NCBI GenBank assembly: GCA_003498085.1 | Contig: DNCM01000137.1 | Span: forward strand, 1-21,492 | DNA from: a bacterium | GTDB taxonomy: Bacteria; UBA9089; UBA9088 | Length of the DNA stretch: 21,492 bases | Direction of reading: 5' to 3' | Notes under the pieces: generated by a model | What the model saw: only the letters and a program-made list of their open reading frames with translations | Told to the model about the DNA's origin: nothing | The model's database searches: none | Program-made: the position numbers and the translations under genes | In this document: positions 1 to 7,872 of the stretch, one piece after another | Layout of the letters: every line of letters begins with the position of its first letter | How positions within the stretch are numbered: position 1 is the first letter of the stretch

Positions 1-2
1 TT

Positions 3-47
3 GCTGATGGACTGAGGGATATATTTGACCCAAGGGCACATTTCTGA
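3..47 (+). CDS. Oligopeptide/dipeptide ABC transporter permease, C-terminal end only (OppC/DppC-like)
   Basis: Frame 3 reads ADGLRDIFDPRAHF followed by TGA at 45-47. The pattern GDGLRDxxDPR at the extreme C-terminus is typical of inner-membrane permease subunits of the OppC/DppC type, which import peptides together with OppB, OppD and OppF. Only about 14 codons are inside the window, so the call rests on this one short motif. Both other + frames stop within the first 15 bases. The gene reads in the same direction as the acsE-like gene but is separated from it by about 245 bases with an inverted repeat, so it probably belongs to a different transcription unit. Confidence 0.6.
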   Translation, partial: ADGLRDIFDPRAHF

Positions 48-55
48 CTTTATTT

Positions 56-186
56 GTAACCATTCAGCTATTGGTTTCTAGCTATTAGCTTTAAAATTAG
101 TAGAATGCTACAAGGACTTATAAAATGAATTAAAGAAGATTTAAAACCAAAAGCTAATAGCTAATAACTAAAGGCTGAATAGTTAC
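56..186. repeat. Long imperfect inverted repeat in the intergenic region
   Basis: The left arm (about 56-97) and right arm (about 138-186) are imperfect reverse complements. GTAAC at 56-60 pairs with GTTAC at 182-186. The inner arms carry AGCTATTAGCTTT and AAGCTAATAGCT. The central spacer is about 40 bases. No protein is encoded here. The structure could be a terminator for the upstream permease operon, a non-autonomous miniature element, or a dispersed intergenic repeat. The right arm also contains short direct repetition (AGCTAATAGCTAATA). There is no clean GC-rich hairpin followed by a T-run, so a simple intrinsic terminator is not the best fit. Confidence 0.65.
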
Positions 187-249
187 CTATTTTTTCATCA
201 GGGTGGCTTATATGTCTATACCCATCTGTGACATTCAAAAATTAAACTG

Positions 250-278
250 TTGACAAAAATAGGGTAAAATAATATAAA
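250..278 (+). promoter_or_regulatory. Candidate sigma-70-type promoter for the acsE-like gene
   Basis: TTGACA at 250-255 matches the -35 consensus exactly. TATAAA at 273-278 matches five of six -10 positions, and the spacer is 17 bases. The predicted start near 285 would fall inside the GGAGG ribosome-binding site, leaving only about 7 bases of leader. Either initiation is slightly upstream or the mRNA is almost leaderless. A weaker alternative is TAAAAT at 265-270 with TTAAAC at 242-247. Confidence 0.5.
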
Positions 279-291
279 ATTGGAGGAAAAG

Positions 292-1152
292 ATGGTTCTA
301 ATTGGAGAAAGTATTAATATAATAAGTAGAAAAATAGGAGAAGCGATAAGGAATAGGAACAAAAAGCCTATTCAGGAACTTGCTTTACAACAGGAAGAAA
401 AGGGAGCAGATTATCTTGATGTAAATATAGGCCCAGCAAGAAAAGATGGTCCTGAACTTATGGAATGGATTGTTGAAGCCATTCAAGAAGTATGTAAACT
501 TCCTTTATCCCTTGACACAACAAATCCAGAAGCGATGCGCGCTGGACTTTCTGTTTGTAAGGAAAGTCCCCTTGTAAACTCAACATCTTGTCAAGAAGAA
601 CGTCTTTCCAAGGTGCTTCCTTTGGCTGCTGAGTTCGACTGCGACATAATCTGTCTCCTCCTTACAGACCAAGGACTCCCAAGGGATGTTGAAGAAAGAG
701 TAAGCCTTGCTCTCCAAATCACAGAAAGGGCAAATTCTTTAGATATTCCAAATGAAAGGTTATGGATTGATCCCTTAATGTTTGCAGTAATTGTTGACCA
801 AAAGCAAGTTGTAAGCTTCACAGAATTTCTGGAGCTACTTCCATCATTAATCTTACCACCCACAAAGTCAACCTGCGGATTGTCAAATGTCTCACAAGGA
901 ATCCCAGATGAGGAATTAAGGTCAATAATGAACCGAGGCGCCTACTGTATTTGCTATCAGGCAGGAATTTCTTCTGCAATCGTTAATGTTTTAGATGATA
1001 GTTTTATGGAAGTAGTTTGTGGGATTGAGAAACAAGGAAGTGTTGATAAATACCTTGAAGTTGTTGATTCGGATAAAAAAGTAAAACTTGAGAAAACAAT
1101 AAGAGTCCTAAGGAACGAGGTACTTTATTGCCACTCATGGCTTGAGATTTAA
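292..1152 (+). CDS. acsE: Methyltetrahydrofolate:corrinoid methyltransferase, AcsE-like (pterin-binding domain)
   Basis: The 286-residue protein resembles the MeTr enzyme that moves the methyl group of methyl-tetrahydrofolate to the cobalt of the corrinoid iron-sulfur protein in the Wood-Ljungdahl pathway. Key residues fall at the same numbers as in the Moorella enzyme: D75 in LDTTN, N96 in NSTS, D160 in IDP and N199 in GLSNVSQ. The ATG at 292 is preferred because GGAGG at 282-286 lies five bases upstream and MVLIGESIN matches the family start. A TTG at 280 would read through the ribosome-binding site. About 20 extra residues near 238-262 precede the conserved C-terminal helix. No corrinoid protein or acetyl-CoA synthase gene lies nearby, so the partner could instead be another corrinoid methyl carrier. 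The downstream gene begins 11 bases after the stop. Confidence 0.87.
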   Translation: MVLIGESINIISRKIGEAIRNRNKKPIQELALQQEEKGADYLDVNIGPARKDGPELMEWIVEAIQEVCKLPLSLDTTNPEAMRAGLSVCKESPLVNSTSCQEERLSKVLPLAAEFDCDIICLLLTDQGLPRDVEERVSLALQITERANSLDIPNERLWIDPLMFAVIVDQKQVVSFTEFLELLPSLILPPTKSTCGLSNVSQGIPDEELRSIMNRGAYCICYQAGISSAIVNVLDDSFMEVVCGIEKQGSVDKYLEVVDSDKKVKLEKTIRVLRNEVLYCHSWLEI

Positions 1153-1163
1153 GAAGATAATTT

Positions 1164-2795
1164 ATGAAAAAAATAGATGCATTAAAGAAGATAAGTGAGC
1201 TTATGGTTTTACCCATTCCCCTTTCCGACTGCCTTGAGAAGCTTATGGACATTGTTCTTGAGACAACACAAACAGATGCTGGCTCTTTACTTCTTATAGA
1301 GGGTGATGATCTTGTCTTTAAGGTAGCAAAGGGAGAAAAAAAAGATGAGGTAAAAAGATACAGAGTAAAAATAGGCACAGGAATTGCTGGGTGTGTTGCA
1401 GAGAGTGGCGAAAGTATTATTATTCCAGATGTTAATAAGGACGAGAGGTTTTATAAAAAGATAGCAGACGATATAGACTTTAAAACCTATAACATTATGG
1501 CATCGCCTATAAAGCTTAAGAGGAAAATCTTTGGTGTTATTGAGGTTATAAATAAATTAGAAAAAGGGGTATTTACCCACGAAGATCTTGATATCTTGGA
1601 AACAATATCTTATCAGACGGCCTTACTTTTGGAAAATGATAGATTAAAAGAGGAGACAGAAAAAAGGGCGAAAGCATTTAGGTCACTCATCGATGTTGGT
1701 CTTATCCTTAATGCAACTCATAGAATAAGTGATCTTCTTGATGTTTCAATGAGATTAGCTACAAAGACAATGTCTGCCGAAGCCTCTTCCATTATGCTCA
1801 TCGATGAACTAACAGATGAACTTGTATTTGAGGTTGTGGAGGGTGAAAAAAGGGAAAGGATAAAGGAAATTAGGTTAAAGATGGGAGAGGGAGTTGCAGG
1901 ATGGGTTGCTCAGAACAATAAACCATTACTTGTTCGGGATGTAGCTCGTGATGAAAGATTTGCAAAGCATGTCGATGAGTCATCGGGGTTTAAAACAAAG
2001 TCTATCATAGCTGCACCATTACGAGGAAAAACAAGGGTTATCGGTGTTATTGAGATAATAAATAAGATAGGAAAGGAGGCGTTTGAGGAAGATGAGATAG
2101 ACTTTCTCATCTTATTAGCAAACCAGATTGCATTAGCTGTTGAGAATGCAAAGCTTTATTCCTGGACATTCGGAGAAGAGGTACCACAAGAAAGGGAGAT
2201 TATCAGAAAAAAGGAAGAAAAAAAGCTTATTGGAGAGATCCTTAATGAGTTTAATCTTATCTCTGATGAAGATCTTAAAAAAGGACTCGCGATTCAAAAA
2301 AAACAAGAAAAAAAGAAGAAAATAGGTGAAATTTTGGTTGAGGATTTAGGAGTTTTAACAGAGGATGCCTTAAATTGTGCATTATCACACCAGCTTGACA
2401 TTCCTTATGTTACCCTTACACCATCAATGATAGATAAGAACGCATCATATCTTCTTCCCTACGATTTCTTAAAAAGCCATTTTGCTATCCCTATTATGAA
2501 ATTTGATAATGAGCTCTCCGTTGTTATGACAGACCCCCTTGACAAGAAATGCATTGAGGAAATGGAGAAGATGACAGGGTATACTGTTAAGCCATCATTG
2601 GGCTCAAAAACTAACATCCTTGATATGTTATCCTTTATATTTGAGAGTGTAAAGATAGTAAGAGAGGAAGGGGAAGAGGCTGCAATTATGACGTTGTCTT
2701 TATCGGGTAAGGAATATCTATTCAATGAGATAAAAAGGGTAATTGACGATGCTGTAAAAGGAGGAATTATCGAAATAAGAAGAAAAAATGTATGA
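1164..2795 (+). CDS. GAF-GAF-MshEN (PilB N-terminal-like) sensor protein without ATPase domain
   Basis: This 543-residue cytosolic protein has two GAF domains (about 17-160 and 183-330), each with a GxGIAGxVAE/GEGVAGWVAQ core and a closing VIEVIN/VIEIIN strand. A charged linker follows, then an MshEN-type domain (about 352-495). The MshEN part has two tandem motifs of the type IGEIL...L..AL..Q (356-378 and 387-410), the element that binds cyclic di-GMP in MshE/PilB ATPases. The last 30 residues (LFNEIKRVIDDAVKGGIIEI) resemble the start of the PilB core domain, but the protein stops there: there is no Walker A or B. It overlaps pilT by 8 nt, suggesting translational coupling and a role in controlling pili. 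The ligand is unknown. The domain calls are strong; the regulatory role is inferred. Confidence 0.8.
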   Translation: MKKIDALKKISELMVLPIPLSDCLEKLMDIVLETTQTDAGSLLLIEGDDLVFKVAKGEKKDEVKRYRVKIGTGIAGCVAESGESIIIPDVNKDERFYKKIADDIDFKTYNIMASPIKLKRKIFGVIEVINKLEKGVFTHEDLDILETISYQTALLLENDRLKEETEKRAKAFRSLIDVGLILNATHRISDLLDVSMRLATKTMSAEASSIMLIDELTDELVFEVVEGEKRERIKEIRLKMGEGVAGWVAQNNKPLLVRDVARDERFAKHVDESSGFKTKSIIAAPLRGKTRVIGVIEIINKIGKEAFEEDEIDFLILLANQIALAVENAKLYSWTFGEEVPQEREIIRKKEEKKLIGEILNEFNLISDEDLKKGLAIQKKQEKKKKIGEILVEDLGVLTEDALNCALSHQLDIPYVTLTPSMIDKNASYLLPYDFLKSHFAIPIMKFDNELSVVMTDPLDKKCIEEMEKMTGYTVKPSLGSKTNILDMLSFIFESVKIVREEGEEAAIMTLSLSGKEYLFNEIKRVIDDAVKGGIIEIRRKNV

Positions 2796-3933
2796 AATAA
2801 CAGACCTATTGATTATGTGTAAGGAAAAAGGGGCGTCAGACCTTCATCTGTCTGCTGGTGCTCCTCCTCTGCTAAGAATTCACGGAGCCCTTACTCAAGT
2901 AGACGATGAGATATATAGCAAAGATAGAATCCACGAAATGATTTATGAGGTTTTAACAGATGAGAGAAAGGCGCAATTTGAGGAAAGGCATGAGATAGAT
3001 TTTGCCATTGAGCTTGTCGAGATTGGGAGGTTCAGGGTAAATACATTCTATCAAAGGAGGGGAGAATCTGCGGCATTTAGGCTTATCCCATCAAGAATAA
3101 AATCTATCGAGGAGCTTGGCCTTCCACCAGTTGTAAACAGTCTTGCAAGGTCAAAGAAGGGCCTTATCTTGGTCACAGGACCAACAGGAAGTGGAAAATC
3201 GACAACCCTAGCCTCGATGGTTGACCTAATTAACCAAGAAAGGGAAGATCATATCCTAACAATTGAGGATCCTATAGAGTTTGTTCACAGCAATAAAAAA
3301 TGTCTTGTGAACCAAAGAGAGGTTGGTCCACATACAAATTCTTTTGCTATCGCCTTAAGAAGTGCCTTAAGGGAAGACCCAGATGTAATACTAGTTGGTG
3401 AGATGAGGGACTTAGAGACAATACAGATGGCAATAACTGCCGCAGAAACAGGCCATATTGTCTTTGCAACACTACATACGAATTCAGCCCCACAAACAAT
3501 AGATAGAATCATCGATGTATTCCCTCCACATCAACAACAACAGATAAGAACACAGCTGTCTGAAGCACTTACTGGAGTAATCTCCCAAACACTTATTCCA
3601 ACTATAGATGGAAAAGGTCGTGTTGTTGCCTGTGAAATCATGATTGCAACACCAGCAATAAAGAATCTTATTAGGGAAGGAAAGACCCACCAAATGCCAT
3701 CCATAATTCAAACAGGGGCAAGAGATGGAATGCAGTCTATGGACCAGTGTCTTAAATCTTTGGTAATGAAGAACAAAATATCAAAGGAAGAAGCATCCTT
3801 AAGGGCAGTTGACAAAGCAAGCTTTGGGATACAAACACAATCTGCTCCTACTCCTTCACAATCACGAATTGGCATTTCGCCATCTTCTATGCAGGAACCA
3901 ATAGTACCACCATATCAACAAAGACCAATCTGA
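2788..3933 (+). CDS. pilT: Type IV pilus retraction ATPase PilT
   Basis: PilT is the hexameric cytoplasmic motor that depolymerises type IV pili and powers twitching. The 381-residue product shows GASDLHLSAG near the N-terminus, Walker A GPTGSGKST (131-139), an Asp box (TIEDPIEFVH, about 158-167), Walker B with DPDVILVGEMRD (197-208), the His box TGHIVFATLHTN (221-232) and the PilT-specific AIKNLIREG (290-298), equivalent to the AIRNLIRE retraction motif. The C-terminal 35 residues are an added proline- and glutamine-rich tail (QSAPTPSQ... to PYQQRPI), which looks disordered. The start overlaps the end of the GAF-GAF-MshEN gene by 8 nt. No pilB, pilC or pilin gene is in the window. Confidence 0.95.
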   Translation: MYEITDLLIMCKEKGASDLHLSAGAPPLLRIHGALTQVDDEIYSKDRIHEMIYEVLTDERKAQFEERHEIDFAIELVEIGRFRVNTFYQRRGESAAFRLIPSRIKSIEELGLPPVVNSLARSKKGLILVTGPTGSGKSTTLASMVDLINQEREDHILTIEDPIEFVHSNKKCLVNQREVGPHTNSFAIALRSALREDPDVILVGEMRDLETIQMAITAAETGHIVFATLHTNSAPQTIDRIIDVFPPHQQQQIRTQLSEALTGVISQTLIPTIDGKGRVVACEIMIATPAIKNLIREGKTHQMPSIIQTGARDGMQSMDQCLKSLVMKNKISKEEASLRAVDKASFGIQTQSAPTPSQSRIGISPSSMQEPIVPPYQQRPI

Positions 3934-5022
3934 GTGGTGAAAGGTTTATTTTTATCATTTATTATTCATTACTTTTTACTTTTTGCTAACCTAGGATTTT
4001 CCTTTGAAATAAGAATTGGCATTGAAACATCTGATCCCCTCCAGATTTCAGGAGATGGGTACTTTGAGATATATGGACCAGATGGATTTATAGGAAGAAG
4101 ATTCAATTCTGGTATTAACCTTGTTTCCCATAATAATGGTATTATAGTAGGAGGGTATGGGGTTTTTTCACCACCAATATTTATAATAGGAGTTGGAGAA
4201 TCTTATCCTAAGCTTTCGAAAAGAAGGTATAGGGGAACAATCGAGATAAACAAGAAGCAAGAGATCTTACAGGCTATAAATACAGTAGATATTGAAGAAT
4301 ACCTTTATGGCGTTATAAAAATGGAGATAAACACAAAATGGCCAATGGAGACATTGAAGGCACAGGCTGTCCTTGCAAGGACATTCGCATATCAATCTTT
4401 AGGAAAGTATAATAAGAGAGGATACGATCTATGCGATGAGGTCTGCTGTCAGGTTTATAGGGGTATAAATGCAGAAGACGAGAGGGCAATTTTTGCTGTA
4501 AATAAGACAACAGGCGAAGTTCTCTATTACAATAAAAGCCTTGCAAATATTTATTATCATTCTACCTGCGGTGGAAAAACAACGAATCCTAAGAGTGTAT
4601 GGGGGGGGAGAGAAAACTTATTTTCTTCTGTTGTCTGTCCATATTGTTCAGGCTCACCAAATTATTCTTGGAAATTATATCTTTCCTTTGATGATATTTC
4701 ATCAAAGCTTAATATTGGAAATGTATCTTCTATAAATTGTATTTATACTTCTGATGGAAGGGTTGCAAAAATAATCATAAATGGAAAAAGGATATTTGGA
4801 AATGAGTTTAGAAAACTATTTGGGACAACAAAGGTAAAAAGTACCCTATTTAGGATAGAAGAAAAAAAGAATGGAATAATGCTTATTGGAAAAGGATACG
4901 GTCATGGTGTTGGTCTTTGCCAATGGGGTGCAAAGAAAATGGGCGATTTTGGCTTTACATACAAAGATATCCTTTCCTTCTATTTTCCAGGTTGTGAGGT
5001 AAAAAGGATTTTAGAAGATTAA
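3934..5022 (+). CDS. SpoIID/LytB domain protein, exported peptidoglycan-active
   Basis: SpoIID proteins are lytic transglycosylases or amidase enhancers acting on cell-wall glycan. This 362-residue protein begins with a hydrophobic stretch (LFLSFIIHYFLLFANLGFSF) consistent with a signal peptide. The SpoIID core follows: VDIEEYLYGVIKMEI with the likely catalytic Glu131, LKAQAVLARTFAY, CDEVCCQVYRG (167-177), HSTCGGKT (209-216), VVCPYCSG (233-240) and GYGHGVGLCQWGA (321-333). The clustered cysteines may bind metal. GTG at 3934 directly follows the pilT stop, with a second GTG at 3937. No clear ribosome-binding site is visible, so translation may depend on coupling. Many non-sporulating bacteria carry this family, so it is no sign of sporulation. 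The 3' end overlaps hflX on the opposite strand. Confidence 0.88.
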   Translation: MVKGLFLSFIIHYFLLFANLGFSFEIRIGIETSDPLQISGDGYFEIYGPDGFIGRRFNSGINLVSHNNGIIVGGYGVFSPPIFIIGVGESYPKLSKRRYRGTIEINKKQEILQAINTVDIEEYLYGVIKMEINTKWPMETLKAQAVLARTFAYQSLGKYNKRGYDLCDEVCCQVYRGINAEDERAIFAVNKTTGEVLYYNKSLANIYYHSTCGGKTTNPKSVWGGRENLFSSVVCPYCSGSPNYSWKLYLSFDDISSKLNIGNVSSINCIYTSDGRVAKIIINGKRIFGNEFRKLFGTTKVKSTLFRIEEKKNGIMLIGKGYGHGVGLCQWGAKKMGDFGFTYKDILSFYFPGCEVKRILED

Positions 5023-6061
5023 GAAAAACTAAAAAAAGCCCATTAATATTTTCTTTGTTCTTTGCAGATATTCCGATAGAATGTGGATATTCCTGAGTAA
5101 AACAAGAAAGGATATCTCGATCAGAAAGTAGGTCTATTTTGTTAAATACAATTATCCTTGGATAGCTTGCACAGGAAAGTTCTTCAAGGATTCTTTCACA
5201 AGATGCCATCTGATTTTTGAAATTGGGGTTGCTTATATCAACAATATGGAGAACAATATCAGATAAAACAATTTCCTCAAGGGTTGCCCGAAATGCAGAA
5301 AAAAGGCATGTTGGAAGGTCTTGAATAAATCCAACGGTGTCTGTAAAGATAACATCACAATCGCCAATCCTTACCCTCCTACTCAATGGATCAAGGGTCG
5401 TGAAAAGTTTGTCGTCAGAATGAACTACCTCATCTGAGAGACTTGCAAGTAAGGTTGATTTTCCTGCATTTGTATAGCCAACTATGCTACACAGAAGAAA
5501 ATCTCTCTTTCTCTTTTTCCTCTGCTCCTTTCTTTCCTTTTCTATCGTTAAAAGTTCCTTTTTAAGACTACTAATCCTTTTCCTTATCCTTCTTCTATCG
5601 TACTCCAAAGCCTGCTCCCCTGGCCCCCTTGTTCCAATTCCACCACCAAGCCTTGATAGATGAACCCCCTTTCCAACCAATCTTGGAAGAAAGTAATAGC
5701 TCTGTGCAAGAGCTACCTGAACCTTCGCCTCTTTTGTTTTTGCCCTTTGGGCAAATATGTCAAGGATGATTCCACTCCTATCGATTACTTTAATATCTAG
5801 CTCATTCTCTAAATTTCTTGTTTGGGAAGGGGAAAGCTCTTCGTTGAAAACAACAAGATCCACTTTTTTTTCTTTACATAGTGTTTGTAATTTTTCAAGA
5901 TGGCCTTTCCTCAATAAGAATGCAGGATCCTCTTTTCCTTTTTGAATAAGTTCATCAACAACCTCACCACCGGCTGTTTCAACAAGTAAGGAAAGCTCGT
6001 TAAATGATGCTTTTTTATCTGGAGAACAAGAAACAATAACTGCCTTTTCTATTTTTTCCGT
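4955..6061 (-). CDS. hflX: Ribosome-associated GTPase HflX, start codon non-canonical
   Basis: HflX is a GTPase that binds ribosomes and splits or rescues stalled ones. Visible features are the N-terminal domain (LSPSQTRNLE, VIDRSGIILDIFAQRA), the GGGIGTRGPGEQALEYDRRR linker, G1 GYTNAGKST, G3 DTVGF, G4 NKID and G5 SAK. Conserved sequence continues upstream of the first usable start (TTG at 5914): EKAVIVSCSPD, LVETAGGEVVDELIQ and DPAFLLRKG match the usual HflX N-terminus. No ATG, GTG or TTG occurs in frame between 5914 and the upstream stop at 6125-6127. A strong AGGAGG lies in the upstream gene, and ACG at 6059-6061 sits about ten bases after it, so I place the start there provisionally (368 residues). 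The C-terminal extension after the G domain is short. The gene overlaps the TPR gene by 13 nt and antisense spoIID by 68 nt. Confidence 0.85.
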   Translation of the reverse strand, partial: TEKIEKAVIVSCSPDKKASFNELSLLVETAGGEVVDELIQKGKEDPAFLLRKGHLEKLQTLCKEKKVDLVVFNEELSPSQTRNLENELDIKVIDRSGIILDIFAQRAKTKEAKVQVALAQSYYFLPRLVGKGVHLSRLGGGIGTRGPGEQALEYDRRRIRKRISSLKKELLTIEKERKEQRKKRKRDFLLCSIVGYTNAGKSTLLASLSDEVVHSDDKLFTTLDPLSRRVRIGDCDVIFTDTVGFIQDLPTCLFSAFRATLEEIVLSDIVLHIVDISNPNFKNQMASCERILEELSCASYPRIIVFNKIDLLSDRDILSCFTQEYPHSIGISAKNKENINGLFLVFLNLLKSFLPHNLENRRKGYLCM

Positions 6062-7872
6062 GAAAGCCGAACCTCCTGATTTATATCTAATTCTTTTACT
6101 GTCTGTGGAAGAATAACGACTCCTTTACTTATATAAGGAGAAGCCTTTGTTATTTTTATTTTCGCCTTTTGTTTTTTTCCTTCAAAGACTTCAAGGATAT
6201 CGCCATCCTTAATTCCAAGGATACTTCCAATGTTTACAAAGATATTATCCTCTTCTATCCTAAAGATATTCCCCTTAATAGGAACCGTATCTATTATTTG
6301 TGATGTCCAATTAAACACTACATCTTTTATTTCTGTTCCTTGGGATGTTATCTCCTTTTTTCTCAAATCCTCCATATCTACCAATAGGCCGTCAAAGATC
6401 ATCTTCTCAAGATCCTTCTTTACCTTTGGCAGAATATAAAAACTACATCCATTTTCCCTTGCAAGCTTTATTGCTTCATCTTCTTTAATTTTTTTACTCA
6501 CATAAACAACATCTATCTTCTCAGAATATGAAAGAAGACTTGTTGTAAGATGATTGAGGTACTCATCTGTATATGGATAAAAAAGAATGGGGTTGTCATA
6601 AGAGAAATCGATGAATAAAAGTCTTGTTGTTGATTGGGGTATTTCTTCTTTTTTTTCTTTGAAAATTAGACCTTGTCTATTCTCCCAGCCTACCCTCTCA
6701 AGTAAATCTTTTGCCTCTTTGTTTTCTGGGTCAAGTTCAATTATCTTTAATAGCTCATCTTCTACCTCAAAGAGCATTTTCTTATCCCAATATATCCTTG
6801 CAAGACGAAACCTCGGCTTTGTATCTTGAGGGTCAAACATTATTGCCCTTTTATATTCATAGATTGCAAGGAGAATTAACCTTTCCTTAAAATATTGGTC
6901 TCCAAGGCTAAGGTGCAAAGAAGACAAAACCTTTCTTTTTTCGGACCATACTGGCTCAAGGTTTTTAACTAAACCCTCTTTTCTAAATTGGATAATACTA
7001 TCAGATGGGTCTAAGGTCAAAGCATCATCATAGATAAGCAAGGCATCTTCATGCATACCAGAAAGTTCATAAACAAGGCCAAGGGAATATTTGAAAAAGG
7101 GATCTTGTTGTACAAGAGCATTTAACTTTTTATAGAATTTCTCTGCTTTTTCATAATCTTTTTTCTCAAGATATATCCTTCCAAGACAATTTATTGCATC
7201 AATTGAATTTGGTTCCCTCGAGATTGCCTTATTATATTCCCAAATAGCCTTATCTGTTTCGCCTAATTCATAATAAAAGTTTCCAAGGCTGATATAAGGA
7301 ATTGGAGATTTGGGATTTCTTGTCTTTGCATCCTCATAGAAATTTATGGCTTTATCTTTCTCTTTTTTCTCCTTATATATATCGCCGAGTTTAATATACG
7401 CCATAAAGTAGGACGGCTCAATTTCTACTACCTTTTTGTATTCTTTTATTGCATCAAGTATTTGCCCTTTTTTATAAAAGCAATTTGCAAGATTATAATG
7501 GAATTCTTCATTTACTGGGTCATTTTTGATGGCTTTTTTCCATAAAGAAATGGCATTGTTGGCCTGACCATCACTTTCATATGCAAGACCAAGGTTTATA
7601 ATCGCATCAGTGTAAAATGGGTCAAGATCAATCGCTTTCTTTAGAAATTTTATACTTGATTTATAATCCTTGATTTCATAGTAGATTTCACCAAGTTTAT
7701 TATAACTTTCTTTATAATATAGGTTTTTTTTAATGGAGGATTTAAATTTTAAAATAGCCTCATTGTATCTTTTGGCTTTTAAAAGGATAAGCCCTTCTTT
7801 ATAATCATCTTTTGCAGAAGGAAAAAGAGATGAGAAAACAAGAAGGAAAATTATTGTAGTTTTAACTACCAT
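6049..7872 (-). CDS. TPR protein with FlgT-like C-terminal domain, exported
   Basis: The 607-residue protein starts with a signal peptide (MVVKTTIIFLLVFSSLFPSA). About ten tetratricopeptide repeats follow (roughly 23-400), with repeated patterns such as YNKLGEIYYEIKDY and AINCLGRIYLEKKDY ending in AI..DP. Residues 415-525 form a mixed alpha/beta segment resembling the FlgT middle domain, and 531-607 (GNIFRIEEDNIFVNIGS, GIKDGDILEVFE) resemble the FlgT C-terminal beta domain. FlgT supports assembly of periplasmic rings around the flagellar motor. The ATG at 7872 is chosen over one 39 bases upstream because the signal peptide follows it directly. It overlaps the preceding gene by 11 nt. Placement behind fliL supports a flagellar basal-body role, perhaps a scaffold; the FlgT link is by pattern only. 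Confidence 0.8.
   Translation of the reverse strand: MVVKTTIIFLLVFSSLFPSAKDDYKEGLILLKAKRYNEAILKFKSSIKKNLYYKESYNKLGEIYYEIKDYKSSIKFLKKAIDLDPFYTDAIINLGLAYESDGQANNAISLWKKAIKNDPVNEEFHYNLANCFYKKGQILDAIKEYKKVVEIEPSYFMAYIKLGDIYKEKKEKDKAINFYEDAKTRNPKSPIPYISLGNFYYELGETDKAIWEYNKAISREPNSIDAINCLGRIYLEKKDYEKAEKFYKKLNALVQQDPFFKYSLGLVYELSGMHEDALLIYDDALTLDPSDSIIQFRKEGLVKNLEPVWSEKRKVLSSLHLSLGDQYFKERLILLAIYEYKRAIMFDPQDTKPRFRLARIYWDKKMLFEVEDELLKIIELDPENKEAKDLLERVGWENRQGLIFKEKKEEIPQSTTRLLFIDFSYDNPILFYPYTDEYLNHLTTSLLSYSEKIDVVYVSKKIKEDEAIKLARENGCSFYILPKVKKDLEKMIFDGLLVDMEDLRKKEITSQGTEIKDVVFNWTSQIIDTVPIKGNIFRIEEDNIFVNIGSILGIKDGDILEVFEGKKQKAKIKITKASPYISKGVVILPQTVKELDINQEVRLSRKK

Noticed and set aside
212..253. Tiny + strand frame of 13 codons before the acsE-like promoter
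   Set aside because: No ribosome-binding site, no recognisable peptide, and it ends in the -35 box.
280..291. TTG start four codons upstream for the acsE-like gene
   Set aside because: The bases are the GGAGG ribosome-binding site itself, and the family start matches the ATG at 292.
3934..5022. SpoIID as evidence for endospore formation
   Set aside because: SpoIID/LytB proteins are widespread in non-sporulating bacteria, and no other sporulation-specific gene is present.
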